This document shows positions 1 through 6,520 of a stretch of DNA of 11,819 nucleotides, one piece after another. The stretch is from Tissierellia bacterium (GTDB taxonomy: Bacteria > Bacillota > Clostridia > Tissierellales > Tepidimicrobiaceae). Position 1 is the stretch's first letter. Each line of letters opens with the position of its first letter. The stretch lies in contig JAAZMG010000109.1 in assembly GCA_012798935.1 (NCBI GenBank), positions 1-11,819 of the forward strand. The letters are read 5' to 3'. The notes under the pieces are model-generated. The model searched no databases. It saw nothing but the letters and a program-made list of their open reading frames with translations, and was not told where the DNA came from. The position numbers and the translations under genes are program-made.

Positions 1-64
1 CAATAGTTTCACCTCCTCAGATCTTAACAAAAGATATTTTATCATGATAATGTATAAAATGCAA
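1..64 (-). promoter_or_regulatory. Probable leader of a divergent minus-strand gene (likely rpsT, ribosomal protein S20)
   Basis: Read on the minus strand, GAGGAGGT (18 down to 11) is a near-perfect Shine-Dalgarno sequence, and 7 bases later comes a TTG at 3-1, the last codon in the window. A possible sigma-A promoter lies upstream: TTGCAT (64-59), a 17-base spacer, then TAAAAT (41-36). A 5-bp hairpin (ATCTT/AAGAT, 21-35) sits just before the ribosome binding site. In Bacillus subtilis rpsT is divergent from gpr at exactly this place, so rpsT is the likely gene. That identity rests on gene order alone, because no coding sequence is visible. The -35 is a poor match. Confidence 0.45.
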
Positions 65-139
65 GGATAATCAAAGTTATTATACATAAAAATAAGATAT
101 TGAAGGACAATAATCTTAATAGTTTAAGAGGAGGTAAAA

Positions 140-1114
140 ATGATAGAGATAAGGACAGATTTAGCAATAGAAAATAGGGAATTATACCAAGAGAAGAATA
201 AAGAAGAAGTACCAGGAGTAGAAGTGGAAAAGGAGGAAGAAGAGAATTATGTTGTTACTAGGGTAAAAATATTAGATGAATTAGGATCTAGGAATTTAGG
301 AAAACCTAAAGGGGTTTATATAACTATTGAAGTTCCAAAATTAAAGAATACAGATCAAGATTTAAAAGATGAAATATCTAAACTTTTAGCAAAAGAAATA
401 AAAGGAATAGGTAAAAACAATGAGAATACTAAGACTTTAATAATAGGGCTTGGTAATTGGAATGTAACTCCTGATGCCTTAGGACCTAAAGTGGTAGATA
501 GAGTTTTGGTAACAAGACAATTCTTTGTAGCCTATAAAAAAGATAAAGATGAAACTGTAGCAAATGTTTCTGCACTATCTCCTGGAGTAATGGGGCTTAC
601 TGGAATAGAAACTGGAGAGATTATAAAGGGAATAGTGGAAAAGACTAATCCGGATTTAGTAATTGCAATAGATGCTTTAGCCTCTCGAAGGATGGAAAGG
701 GTAAGTACTACTATCCAGATATCGGATACAGGTATTAATCCTGGAAGTGGTATAGGAAACAAGAGAATAGGTTTAAATGAAGAATATTTAGGAGTGCCTG
801 TATTAGCTATAGGAGTACCTACAGTTGTAGATGCAGCTACTATGATAAATGATACTATGGATTTAATTATAGGCTCTATGAAAAATGTAGCAGCAGTAGG
901 AACAGAATTTTACTCTACCCTTGAACAGGTATCTAGTGAAGAAAAATATGACCTTATAAAAGAAGTACTAGAGCCTTTTATGCCTAATGTGGTAGTAACT
1001 CCTAAAGAAATTGATTTAATTATAGATGATTTGTCAATAATAATTGCTAATGGGTTAAATATGGCTCTTCATCATGGCATTGATTTAGAAGATGTAAATA
1101 GGTATATAAGATAA
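140..1114 (+). CDS. gpr: GPR germination protease (spore protease, zymogen)
   Basis: GPR is the aspartic-type endoprotease (family A25) made in the forespore as a zymogen. During germination it degrades the small acid-soluble proteins that coat spore DNA. The 324-residue product is slightly shorter than Bacillus GPR. The N-terminus holds the family motif IRTDLAIE (4-11), part of the propeptide, followed by a Glu/Lys-rich stretch (12-36). The core has IIGLGNWNVTPDALGP (101-116) and VIAIDALASR (174-183). D112 and D178 are 66 residues apart, the same separation as the catalytic Asp127 and Asp193 reported for the Bacillus megaterium enzyme, so they are probably the catalytic pair. The glycine-rich INPGSGIGNKR (199-209) and GVPTVVDAAT (225-234) segments also fit. 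GAGGAGG at 128-134 lies a few bases before the ATG. Forespore sigma-G/F control is expected from the family, but I could not find a well-spaced promoter. spoIIP follows after 93 bases. Confidence 0.96.
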   Translation: MIEIRTDLAIENRELYQEKNKEEVPGVEVEKEEEENYVVTRVKILDELGSRNLGKPKGVYITIEVPKLKNTDQDLKDEISKLLAKEIKGIGKNNENTKTLIIGLGNWNVTPDALGPKVVDRVLVTRQFFVAYKKDKDETVANVSALSPGVMGLTGIETGEIIKGIVEKTNPDLVIAIDALASRRMERVSTTIQISDTGINPGSGIGNKRIGLNEEYLGVPVLAIGVPTVVDAATMINDTMDLIIGSMKNVAAVGTEFYSTLEQVSSEEKYDLIKEVLEPFMPNVVVTPKEIDLIIDDLSIIIANGLNMALHHGIDLEDVNRYIR

Positions 1115-1119
1115 TTTAA

Positions 1120-1207
1120 AAAAGCACTCCCTAAAACAAGTATCATATATAGCTTTTAAAATGAATATAATCTATGTATTGAATACATAATTTTAGGGAG
1201 TGTTTTT
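1120..1207 (+). promoter_or_regulatory. Long inverted repeat enclosing the spoIIP ribosome binding site (sequestering hairpin or terminator)
   Basis: CACTCCCTAAAA at 1125-1136 is perfectly complementary to TTTTAGGGAGTG at 1191-1202. With the flanking A and T runs and one G-U pair the stem reaches 17 pairs (1120-1136 with 1191-1207). The right arm contains the only Shine-Dalgarno-like sequence of spoIIP (GGGAGTG, 1196-1202) and ends on the base before its ATG. The 54-base loop holds a second small hairpin (1173-1179 with 1183-1189). In RNA reading through from gpr, the spoIIP ribosome binding site would be paired. The T5 run after the right arm also allows a terminator role. Which of the two operates cannot be told from sequence. 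Confidence 0.6.
1143..1171 (+). promoter_or_regulatory. Candidate sigma-E-type promoter of spoIIP
   Basis: TCATATA (1143-1149), a spacer of exactly 14 bases, and AATATAAT (1164-1171) resemble the mother-cell sigma-E pattern KMATATT-N14-CATACANT: six of seven positions in the -35 and most of the -10. Transcription would begin near 1178, after the left arm of the surrounding inverted repeat and before the ribosome binding site. A second weaker pair (GAATATA 1163-1169 with AATACATA 1182-1189) has a short 12-base spacer. The region is very AT-rich, so chance matches are likely. spoIIP is a sigma-E target in Bacillus subtilis. Confidence 0.35.
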
Positions 1208-2392
1208 ATGAGAAGAAAAAGTAGTAGAAATACCTATGTGATTTTTGCTTTAATATGCCTTATAGTATTCAATATAGGTACCATATTAATTAAAACAGTG
1301 GAAAACAAAGCAAAGATAAATTTAAGCAATGAGGCAAAGGAAGTATTTAGTTATGAAAAACCTGAGACAAGATATGGTGAAGTATTTGTTGCTCTTTTTA
1401 GCAGAACAAGCTCAATTATAAATTTACACAAAACTAGGCAACCCTTCAATAATAATCTAGGAAGCTATTTAAATAAGAATTTAGACATAAAAGGTAAATT
1501 TAGTAATTTTTTTATGGCACAATTTCCTTCTTTATTATCCTTTAATAAAAATATAAAACCAGTAAAAACAGAAGATATAGATGGTTTAAATGAAAATGAT
1601 ATGGAAGGTAATCCGGAAGTGGTAAAGGACTTTATAATAATTGATAGATTAGAGGAATATGAGGATTTAATAATTATAAAAGATTCTGATGAGAATATTT
1701 CCCTTGAAAATATACCTGAGCCTTTAAATATAAAACCATTAAAAATAAACAAAGAAAAACCTTATATACTTTTATATCATACCCATGGGACTGAAAGCTA
1801 TTCTTCACAAAATAATAATAAACATCATACCACTGATAGAAGATATAATGTTACTACTATAGGAGAGATTATGTATAAAGCATTAGAAGCAAAGGGTCAT
1901 AAAATAGAGCATGTTACTAAGTATCATGATATACCATCTTATAATAAATCCTACTCCGAATCATTAAAAACTGTAAATCAAAAATTAGAAGACAATAATA
2001 ATTTTAAGATTTTATTGGATGTTCATAGAGATGGGTTTGATGTTAATGATCCTCGTATAAAAAAGAACCTAAAAAAAATCTTAGCAAAAACAAAAACAAA
2101 AATAAATGGAAAAGATGTAGCTACTTTTTGTTTTGTAGTAGGACCTGATTCACCAAACAAAGAAGCTGTTTTAAGTTTTGCTAAATATATCAAGGCTGTA
2201 ACAGATGTTCTTTATCCAGAATTATGTACAGGAATTATGATAAAGCCAGTGGGTAAGTTTAATCAGTTTCTTTCAGACTACTCAGCTTTAATAGAAGTAG
2301 GTAGCAATTTAAATACTATGGATGAAGCTATGGAAACAGCTAAAATATTGGGAGAGATTTTAAGTGTAGTAATTGACAACATACAGGAATAA
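1208..2392 (+). CDS. spoIIP: Stage II sporulation protein P, peptidoglycan amidase/endopeptidase
   Basis: SpoIIP works with SpoIID and SpoIIM at the engulfing septal membrane. It cleaves peptidoglycan (amidase and endopeptidase activity) so that the mother cell can engulf the forespore. The 394-residue product has a short basic N-terminus and one transmembrane segment (about 10-29), which places the catalytic part outside the mother-cell membrane. A variable, charged region (about 110-180) precedes the domain. The signature LLYHTHGTESY (188-198) supplies H191, H193 and E196. LLDVHRDG (269-276) supplies H273, and ALIEVGS (360-366) supplies E363. These are the expected metal-binding and catalytic positions for the family, assigned here by motif only. 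The ATG is preceded by GGGAGTG at a 5-base gap, a modest site buried in an inverted repeat with the end of gpr. A near-terminal TTGACA (2373-2378) has no partner -10. Confidence 0.94.
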   Translation: MRRKSSRNTYVIFALICLIVFNIGTILIKTVENKAKINLSNEAKEVFSYEKPETRYGEVFVALFSRTSSIINLHKTRQPFNNNLGSYLNKNLDIKGKFSNFFMAQFPSLLSFNKNIKPVKTEDIDGLNENDMEGNPEVVKDFIIIDRLEEYEDLIIIKDSDENISLENIPEPLNIKPLKINKEKPYILLYHTHGTESYSSQNNNKHHTTDRRYNVTTIGEIMYKALEAKGHKIEHVTKYHDIPSYNKSYSESLKTVNQKLEDNNNFKILLDVHRDGFDVNDPRIKKNLKKILAKTKTKINGKDVATFCFVVGPDSPNKEAVLSFAKYIKAVTDVLYPELCTGIMIKPVGKFNQFLSDYSALIEVGSNLNTMDEAMETAKILGEILSVVIDNIQE

Positions 2393-2415
2393 AACTTTTT
2401 TTTAATTTTAAAAGA

Positions 2416-2424
2416 TGGTATAAT
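2416..2424 (+). promoter_or_regulatory. Extended -10 promoter upstream of lepB
   Basis: TGG followed by a perfect TATAAT (2419-2424) forms an extended -10 element (TGnTATAAT). The -35 position is only a T-run, as is common for extended -10 promoters. Transcription would start near 2431, 27 bases before the lepB ATG and just ahead of its GAGGAGG. This would give lepB vegetative expression independent of the sporulation gene upstream. Confidence 0.55.
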
Positions 2425-2457
2425 GAAAATGTACTTCTTAGAAGAGGAGGATTTAAT

Positions 2458-3006
2458 ATGGAAGAGGACAACAACAAAGATGTAAAGAAAGAAGCTATGG
2501 AATGGGTAAAAAGCATATTACTAGCAGTAGCAATAGCAATATTAATAAAAACTTTTATATTTAATACAACTTATGTATTGGGAAACTCTATGTATCCGAC
2601 TTTACACGAAAGAGATAGACTTTTTGCAAATAAAATACCCTTATATTTTTCTGGACCAGATAGAGGGGAGATCATTGTTTTAAAGGCACCAGATGCTACC
2701 AATAAGGATTATATAAAACGAGTAATTGGTATTGAAGGAGATACAGTGGCTATAATTGATGGTAAAGTCTATTTAAATGGTAATGTACTGGAAGAAAATT
2801 ATATAGATGAAGGAGCATATACCCATATATATGGGGACAATTACTGGGAAGTGCCGAAAGGACATGTATTTGTATTAGGTGATAACAGGGAAGAAGGGGC
2901 AAGCAAAGATAGTAGATATTTTGGTTGTATACCTATTGACACAGTTAAAGGGATAACTAGTTTTAGGTATTTTCCTTTTAACAAAAATTTTGGAAAGATA
3001 GAATAG
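2458..3006 (+). CDS. lepB: Type I signal peptidase (S26 family)
   Basis: This membrane-bound Ser/Lys-dyad enzyme removes signal peptides from exported preproteins on the outer face of the membrane. The 182-residue length is typical of the short Gram-positive SipS type. A charged N-terminus (1-18) is followed by one transmembrane segment (about 19-36). Box B GNSMYPTL (42-49) has the nucleophile S44. Box D DYIKRVIG (84-91) has the general base K87. Box E GDNREEGASKDSR (141-153) has the conserved GDN and DSR. GAGGAGG at 2444-2450 precedes the ATG at 2458. spoIIP lies 65 bases upstream, and a small membrane-protein gene follows. Firmicutes often carry several paralogues, so this may not be the only signal peptidase. 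The symbol lepB is used in the general sense and sip would serve equally well. Confidence 0.95.
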   Translation: MEEDNNKDVKKEAMEWVKSILLAVAIAILIKTFIFNTTYVLGNSMYPTLHERDRLFANKIPLYFSGPDRGEIIVLKAPDATNKDYIKRVIGIEGDTVAIIDGKVYLNGNVLEENYIDEGAYTHIYGDNYWEVPKGHVFVLGDNREEGASKDSRYFGCIPIDTVKGITSFRYFPFNKNFGKIE

Positions 3007-3014
3007 TATAAAAT

Positions 3015-3045
3015 TTACTCTAATTGGACATACTAATTAGGGTGG
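3015..3045 (+). promoter_or_regulatory. Hairpin covering the ribosome binding site of the gene after lepB
   Basis: CTAATT (3020-3025) pairs with AATTAG (3035-3040) across a 9-base loop. Allowing G-U pairs, the stem extends to 11 pairs (3015-3025 with 3035-3045). The right arm contains GGGTGG (3040-3045), the best ribosome binding site for the TTG at 3051. The base of the stem starts only 9 bases after the lepB stop. A ribosome terminating on lepB would therefore overlap the left arm, which suggests translational coupling. The stem is AT-rich and wobble-rich, hence modest stability. Confidence 0.4.
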
Positions 3046-3050
3046 TATTT

Positions 3051-3299
3051 TTGGAAACTAGAATAGAAAAAAGAAAAAGACACAAAAAGGAAAAACGAAA
3101 AAATTTTTATAAATTTATAGTTTTAATATTAACTTTATTTATATTCTACTATGGTATAAAAGTGGTAAATGAAAGTATTGTTTATTTAGATTATTTAAAG
3201 AACCCAAATATATTCAAACTTGATATTAGAGAGAAAAAAATAGATTTATTTGGTAGAAGCTATTTAATTGATTTGAAAATTTTAAAGAAGGATGAATAA
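3051..3299 (+). CDS. Small basic single-pass membrane protein, function unknown
   Basis: I do not recognise a family. With a TTG start at 3051 the product has 82 residues. It has an extremely basic N-terminus (ten Lys/Arg between residues 4 and 17), one transmembrane helix (about 20-38) and a C-terminal tail of about 44 residues rich in Lys, Asp, Ile and Leu. The charge pattern predicts cytoplasmic N-terminus and outside C-terminus. I chose TTG 3051 because GGGTGG ends 5 bases before it. An in-frame TTG at 3024 would add 9 residues but has no ribosome binding site. The gene follows lepB by 44 bases and ends in a strong terminator, so it is probably cotranscribed with lepB. Bacillus subtilis has the small membrane protein gene yqxA between spoIIP and lepA. 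This one occupies a comparable position, but I see no clear sequence match. Confidence 0.7.
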   Translation: METRIEKRKRHKKEKRKNFYKFIVLILTLFIFYYGIKVVNESIVYLDYLKNPNIFKLDIREKKIDLFGRSYLIDLKILKKDE

Positions 3300-3328
3300 A
3301 AGACCAGGAGAAACTGGTCTTTTGTTTT
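3299..3328 (+). terminator. Rho-independent terminator after the lepB/small membrane gene unit
   Basis: A perfect 9-bp stem AAAGACCAG (3299-3307) and CTGGTCTTT (3314-3322) with the 6-base loop GAGAAA is followed by TTTTGTTTT. The first base is the last base of the upstream stop codon. The T-tract runs straight into the lepA promoter -35, so one unit ends exactly where the next begins. Confidence 0.85.
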
Positions 3329-3354
3329 ACATCTAAAGGTATTTCTGTTATAAT
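3326..3354 (+). promoter_or_regulatory. Sigma-A promoter of lepA
   Basis: TTTACA (3326-3331, five of six to TTGACA), a 17-base spacer, and a perfect TATAAT (3349-3354) preceded by TGT, giving an extended -10 as well. The predicted start near 3361 leaves a leader of about 34 bases before the lepA ATG. This is among the best promoter matches in the window, and it overlaps the tail of the preceding terminator. Confidence 0.75.
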
Positions 3355-3394
3355 TGTAATTTAGAGTAATCGAAACTTCTTAAGGAGGAAAAAC

Positions 3395-5206
3395 ATGCAG
3401 AAAATTGAGCAAACCAACGTAAGAAACTTTTCTATTATTGCCCACATTGACCATGGAAAATCTACACTTGCAGATAGACTGATTGAAAAAACAGGATTAT
3501 TAACAGATAGGGAGATGCAATCTCAGGTTCTAGATAGTATGGATTTAGAACGAGAGAGAGGTATAACTATAAAATTAAAAAGCATAAGGCTTAAATACAA
3601 AGCTAAAGATGGCGAAGAATATATCTTAAACTTGATAGATACGCCTGGACATGTAGATTTTAACTATGAGGTTTCTAGATCTTTGGCTGCCTGTGAAGGA
3701 GCTTTATTGATTGTAGATGCCACTCAAGGGATAGAAGCTCAAACCCTTGCAAATGTATATTTGGCATTAGAACAAGATTTAGAAATTGTACCGGTAATCA
3801 ATAAAATTGATTTGCCCAGTGCAAGACCATACGAAGTAAAGAAAGAAATTGAAGATGTTATTGGTATTGAATCTCAGGATGCCCCATTAATATCGGCTAA
3901 AGAGGGTCTAAATATAGAAGAAGTATTAGAGAAAATAGTTGAAAAAGTCCCTGCCCCTCAAGGGGATACAAATGCACCATTGAAAGCCCTAATATTTGAC
4001 TCTTATTATGATACTTATAAAGGAGTAGTATGCCATATTAGGGTATTTGAAGGAATACTGAAACCAGGTATGGAAATTAGAATGATGTCTTCAAATAAAA
4101 ATTATGAAGTAACAGAGGTAGGTATAACTACTTCTAAACAAGAATCGGTAGATAGATTAGAAGCTGGAGATGTAGGATATGTAGTAGCTAGTATTAAAAA
4201 TGTAAAAGATGCAAGAGTCGGAGATACTATAACAGATCACTATAATCCAACATCTACCCCATTACCAGGATATAAGAAAGTAGTACCAATGGTATATTCA
4301 GGTGTTTATCCTGCAGAAGGTGAGGATTTTAACTCTGTTAGAGATGCCCTTGAGAAACTTCAAGTAAATGATGCTAGTTTAATATTTGAACCAGAAACTT
4401 CAGTTGCATTAGGATTTGGTTTTAGATGTGGTTTTTTAGGATTGCTTCATATGGAAATAATCCAAGAGAGATTAGAGAGGGAATTTGATTTAAGTATAGT
4501 TACAACAGCTCCTAGTGTTATATATAATGTTAAAACAAAATCAGGAGAACTATTATCCATACAGAACCCAACTAACTTACCTGACCAAACGGAAATAGAA
4601 TATATGGAAGAACCAATAGTATCTGCATCGGTTATGACTCCATCAGATTATGTTGGAGCAGTAATGGAACTTTGTCAAAATAGGCGTGGGGAATTTAAAA
4701 ACATGGAGTATTTAGAGGAAAATAGAGTAGTATTACATTATGACCTACCATTAAATGAGGTTATATATGATTTTTTTGATGCACTAAAGTCTAGGACAAG
4801 AGGTTTCGCTTCCTTAGACTATGAACTTAAAGGTTATAAAGAAGCTAAATTAGTTAAATTAGATATATTAATCAATGGAGAACTGGTAGATGCCTTTTCC
4901 ATAATAGTCCATGAGGAAAAAGCTTATGAAAGAGGAAGAAGTATTGTAGAACGATTAAAAGATGAAATACCAAGGCACCAATTTGCAGTACCAATACAGG
5001 CGGCTATTGGGTCTAAGATAATTGCCCGAGAAACTGTAAGGGCTCTTAGAAAAGATGTATTAGCAAAATGTTATGGCGGAGACATTTCAAGGAAGAAAAA
5101 ACTTCTTGAAAAACAAAAAGAAGGTAAGAAACGGATGAGACAAATAGGTGCAGTAGAAGTACCCCAAGAGGCTTTCTTAGCTGTATTGAAATATGACGAA
5201 AAATAG
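3395..5206 (+). CDS. lepA: Translation elongation factor 4 (LepA), ribosome-associated GTPase
   Basis: LepA/EF4 is a translational GTPase that binds the ribosome. It is linked to back-translocation and to initiation and 30S maturation. It is highly conserved and usually non-essential. The 603 residues match the family length. G motifs are intact: G1 AHIDHGKST (16-24), G2 RERGIT (53-58), G3 DTPGH (82-86), G4 NKID (136-139) and G5 SAKEG (167-171). EF-G-like domains II, III and V follow, including GFLGLLHMEI, typical of domain III. The C-terminal domain unique to LepA ends with the characteristic CYGGDISRKKKLL and KRMRQIGAVEVPQEAF segments. TAAGGAGG lies a few bases before the ATG at 3395. The gene has its own strong promoter. 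A palindromic hairpin begins 2 bases after the stop codon. Confidence 0.98.
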   Translation: MQKIEQTNVRNFSIIAHIDHGKSTLADRLIEKTGLLTDREMQSQVLDSMDLERERGITIKLKSIRLKYKAKDGEEYILNLIDTPGHVDFNYEVSRSLAACEGALLIVDATQGIEAQTLANVYLALEQDLEIVPVINKIDLPSARPYEVKKEIEDVIGIESQDAPLISAKEGLNIEEVLEKIVEKVPAPQGDTNAPLKALIFDSYYDTYKGVVCHIRVFEGILKPGMEIRMMSSNKNYEVTEVGITTSKQESVDRLEAGDVGYVVASIKNVKDARVGDTITDHYNPTSTPLPGYKKVVPMVYSGVYPAEGEDFNSVRDALEKLQVNDASLIFEPETSVALGFGFRCGFLGLLHMEIIQERLEREFDLSIVTTAPSVIYNVKTKSGELLSIQNPTNLPDQTEIEYMEEPIVSASVMTPSDYVGAVMELCQNRRGEFKNMEYLEENRVVLHYDLPLNEVIYDFFDALKSRTRGFASLDYELKGYKEAKLVKLDILINGELVDAFSIIVHEEKAYERGRSIVERLKDEIPRHQFAVPIQAAIGSKIIARETVRALRKDVLAKCYGGDISRKKKLLEKQKEGKKRMRQIGAVEVPQEAFLAVLKYDEK

Positions 5207-5207
5207 T

Positions 5208-5229
5208 AATGCACACCTAGGTGTGCATT
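5208..5229 (+). terminator. Perfect 22-bp palindrome after lepA, probable (leaky) terminator
   Basis: An uninterrupted palindrome runs from 5208 to 5229, centred on CCTAGG, and would form a stem of about 9 pairs with a CTAG loop. The following tract (TTAGTTTGTTTC) is T-rich but broken, so termination may be incomplete and could work in either direction. hemW starts 36 bases later with no promoter between, which also argues for read-through. Confidence 0.6.
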
Positions 5230-5265
5230 TAGTTTGTTTCATTTGACCAATAGGGAGGTGCTAAG

Positions 5266-6405
5266 ATGGAGAAAATAGGGATTTATATACATATTCCCTT
5301 TTGTAGTAGTAAATGTTACTACTGTGATTTTATATCCTTTCCTAGATTAGATAGTAGAATAGATGAATATATAAATTACCTAATAAAAGAAATGGATTTA
5401 TATAAAGAATGGTTGGAAGAATATACAGTAAAGACTATATTTATAGGAGGAGGTACTCCATCTTATTTAGAAGGCAGGTATATATATAAATTATTAAATA
5501 ATATCTATGAAAACTTTAATGTAGATAAAATAGAAGAGGTAACCATAGAAACTAATCCTGGAACACTTAATAAAGAAAAATTAAGAATATATAAAAAAGC
5601 GGGAGTCAATAGGATAAGCATAGGCGTTCAATCTTTGAATGATAGACTTTTGAAGGAAATCGGTAGGGGTCATACTTCCATAGATTTTTATAAGAATTAT
5701 GAATTAATAAGAAGTATGGGATTTAAAAATGTAAATGTAGATCTAATGTTTGGATTACCTAATCAAACATTAGAAGATTGCCAAAAAACATTAGAGGAAA
5801 TAACTAGGCTAGAGGTAGAACATATTTCATACTATAGTTTAATATTAGAAGAAAGGACATTAATGAATAGATGGTACAATGAGAGAAAAATAAAAATCCC
5901 TGATGAAGATGTAGAAAGGGAAATGTACCATAGAGGGATAGAGTTTTTACAGAATAAAGGGTATAATCATTATGAAATATCTAATTTTGCAAAGGATGGA
6001 TTAGAGTGTAAACATAATTTAATTTATTGGCAAATAAAGCCTTATATAGGATTTGGAATAGCAGCTCATTCTAATTTAAATCAAAATAGATTTTGGAACT
6101 ATACTAAATTTAATAATTATTACAATAGTATAGACGAAAGAAAACCTCCTATAGAAGGTAAAGAAAAAATAGATAAAAAAATGGAAATTGCAGAATATTT
6201 AATAATGGGACTTAGATTGGTGAAAGGAATAAATAAACAAGAGTTTATTAATAGATTTAACATAAAAGTAGAGGATATATATGGAGATGTATTAAAAAAA
6301 CATGAAAGACAAGGTTTATTGTATATAGATGATAGATGGATAAGATTTACACCTAGGGGCTTAGATTTATCCAATATTGTATATGTAGATTTATTGCCAG
6401 ATTAA
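5266..6405 (+). CDS. hemW: HemW, radical-SAM heme chaperone (formerly HemN-like)
   Basis: HemW belongs to the HemN-like radical SAM family. It binds heme and is thought to deliver it to membrane respiratory proteins, rather than acting as coproporphyrinogen dehydrogenase. The 379 residues fit HemW, and true HemN is longer (about 450). YIHIPFCSSKCYYCDF (7-22) carries the 4Fe-4S cluster cysteines C13, C17 and C20 in the CX3CX2C pattern. GGGTPS (61-66) is the SAM-binding glycine motif. ETNPGT (95-100), SIGVQSLND (118-126) and DLMFGLPNQT (159-168) are further family blocks. The C-terminal HemW domain occupies roughly 290-379. GGGAGGTG (5252-5259) precedes the ATG. Older annotations call this gene hemN or yqeR in the same lepA-hrcA position. 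It likely depends on read-through from lepA. Confidence 0.94.
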   Translation: MEKIGIYIHIPFCSSKCYYCDFISFPRLDSRIDEYINYLIKEMDLYKEWLEEYTVKTIFIGGGTPSYLEGRYIYKLLNNIYENFNVDKIEEVTIETNPGTLNKEKLRIYKKAGVNRISIGVQSLNDRLLKEIGRGHTSIDFYKNYELIRSMGFKNVNVDLMFGLPNQTLEDCQKTLEEITRLEVEHISYYSLILEERTLMNRWYNERKIKIPDEDVEREMYHRGIEFLQNKGYNHYEISNFAKDGLECKHNLIYWQIKPYIGFGIAAHSNLNQNRFWNYTKFNNYYNSIDERKPPIEGKEKIDKKMEIAEYLIMGLRLVKGINKQEFINRFNIKVEDIYGDVLKKHERQGLLYIDDRWIRFTPRGLDLSNIVYVDLLPD

Positions 6406-6424
6406 TTATATTTTTAAAAAGGTA

Positions 6425-6452
6425 TTGACAAAAGACTTTGATTTATGATAGT
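6425..6452 (+). promoter_or_regulatory. Promoter of the hrcA heat-shock operon
   Basis: A perfect TTGACA (6425-6430), a 16-base spacer and GATAGT (6447-6452, four of six to TATAAT). An overlapping TATGAT (6444-6449) is a better -10 but gives only a 13-base spacer. Either choice puts the transcription start at or just before the CIRCE element, as expected for an HrcA-repressed sigma-A promoter. Confidence 0.6.
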
Positions 6453-6458
6453 TTAAAA

Positions 6459-6485
6459 TTAGCACTCGGGGCTAGCGAGTGCTAA
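6459..6485 (+). promoter_or_regulatory. CIRCE operator (HrcA binding site)
   Basis: TTAGCACTC (6459-6467), nine bases, GAGTGCTAA (6477-6485): a perfect 9-9-9 CIRCE inverted repeat. It lies at the start of transcription and 35 bases before the hrcA ATG. HrcA dimers bind it to repress the operon, with GroE acting to keep HrcA active. As part of the transcript it could also form a leader hairpin. This is the only CIRCE in the window. Confidence 0.97.
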
Positions 6486-6520
6486 CAAGCATCCAAAACA
6501 TAAAAACTGAGGTGATAAAC

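Noticed and set aside
52..91. Sigma-G/F promoter for gpr (CATAAAA 85-91 as -10; GGATA 65-69 or GTATA 52-56 as -35; also CATGATA 43-49)
   Set aside because: No combination has both a good match and correct spacing. The AT-rich context makes single-box matches uninformative.
532..762. Minus-strand open frame inside gpr, and similar antisense frames inside spoIIP, hemW, hrcA, dnaK, dnaJ and prmA
   Set aside because: They lie wholly inside well-recognised plus-strand genes, show composition typical of antisense shadows (Ser/Ile/Phe-rich), and have no recognisable motifs.
2373..2378. Perfect TTGACA near the end of spoIIP as a lepB -35
   Set aside because: It is 40 bases from the TATAAT at 2419 and no other -10 lies at 16-18 bases.
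2392..2415. Terminator after spoIIP (T-run followed by TTTTAAAAG)
   Set aside because: Only A/T pairs are available and no GC stem precedes the T-run, so no credible hairpin terminator.
3024..3050. Upstream TTG start of the small membrane gene
   Set aside because: No ribosome binding site precedes it, and it lies in the left arm of a hairpin. TTG 3051 has GGGTGG at proper spacing.
6479..6520. Upstream GTG start for hrcA adding 14 residues
   Set aside because: It lies inside the CIRCE right arm, has no ribosome binding site, and would begin within a few bases of the predicted transcript start. ATG 6521 has a good site and gives the family length.
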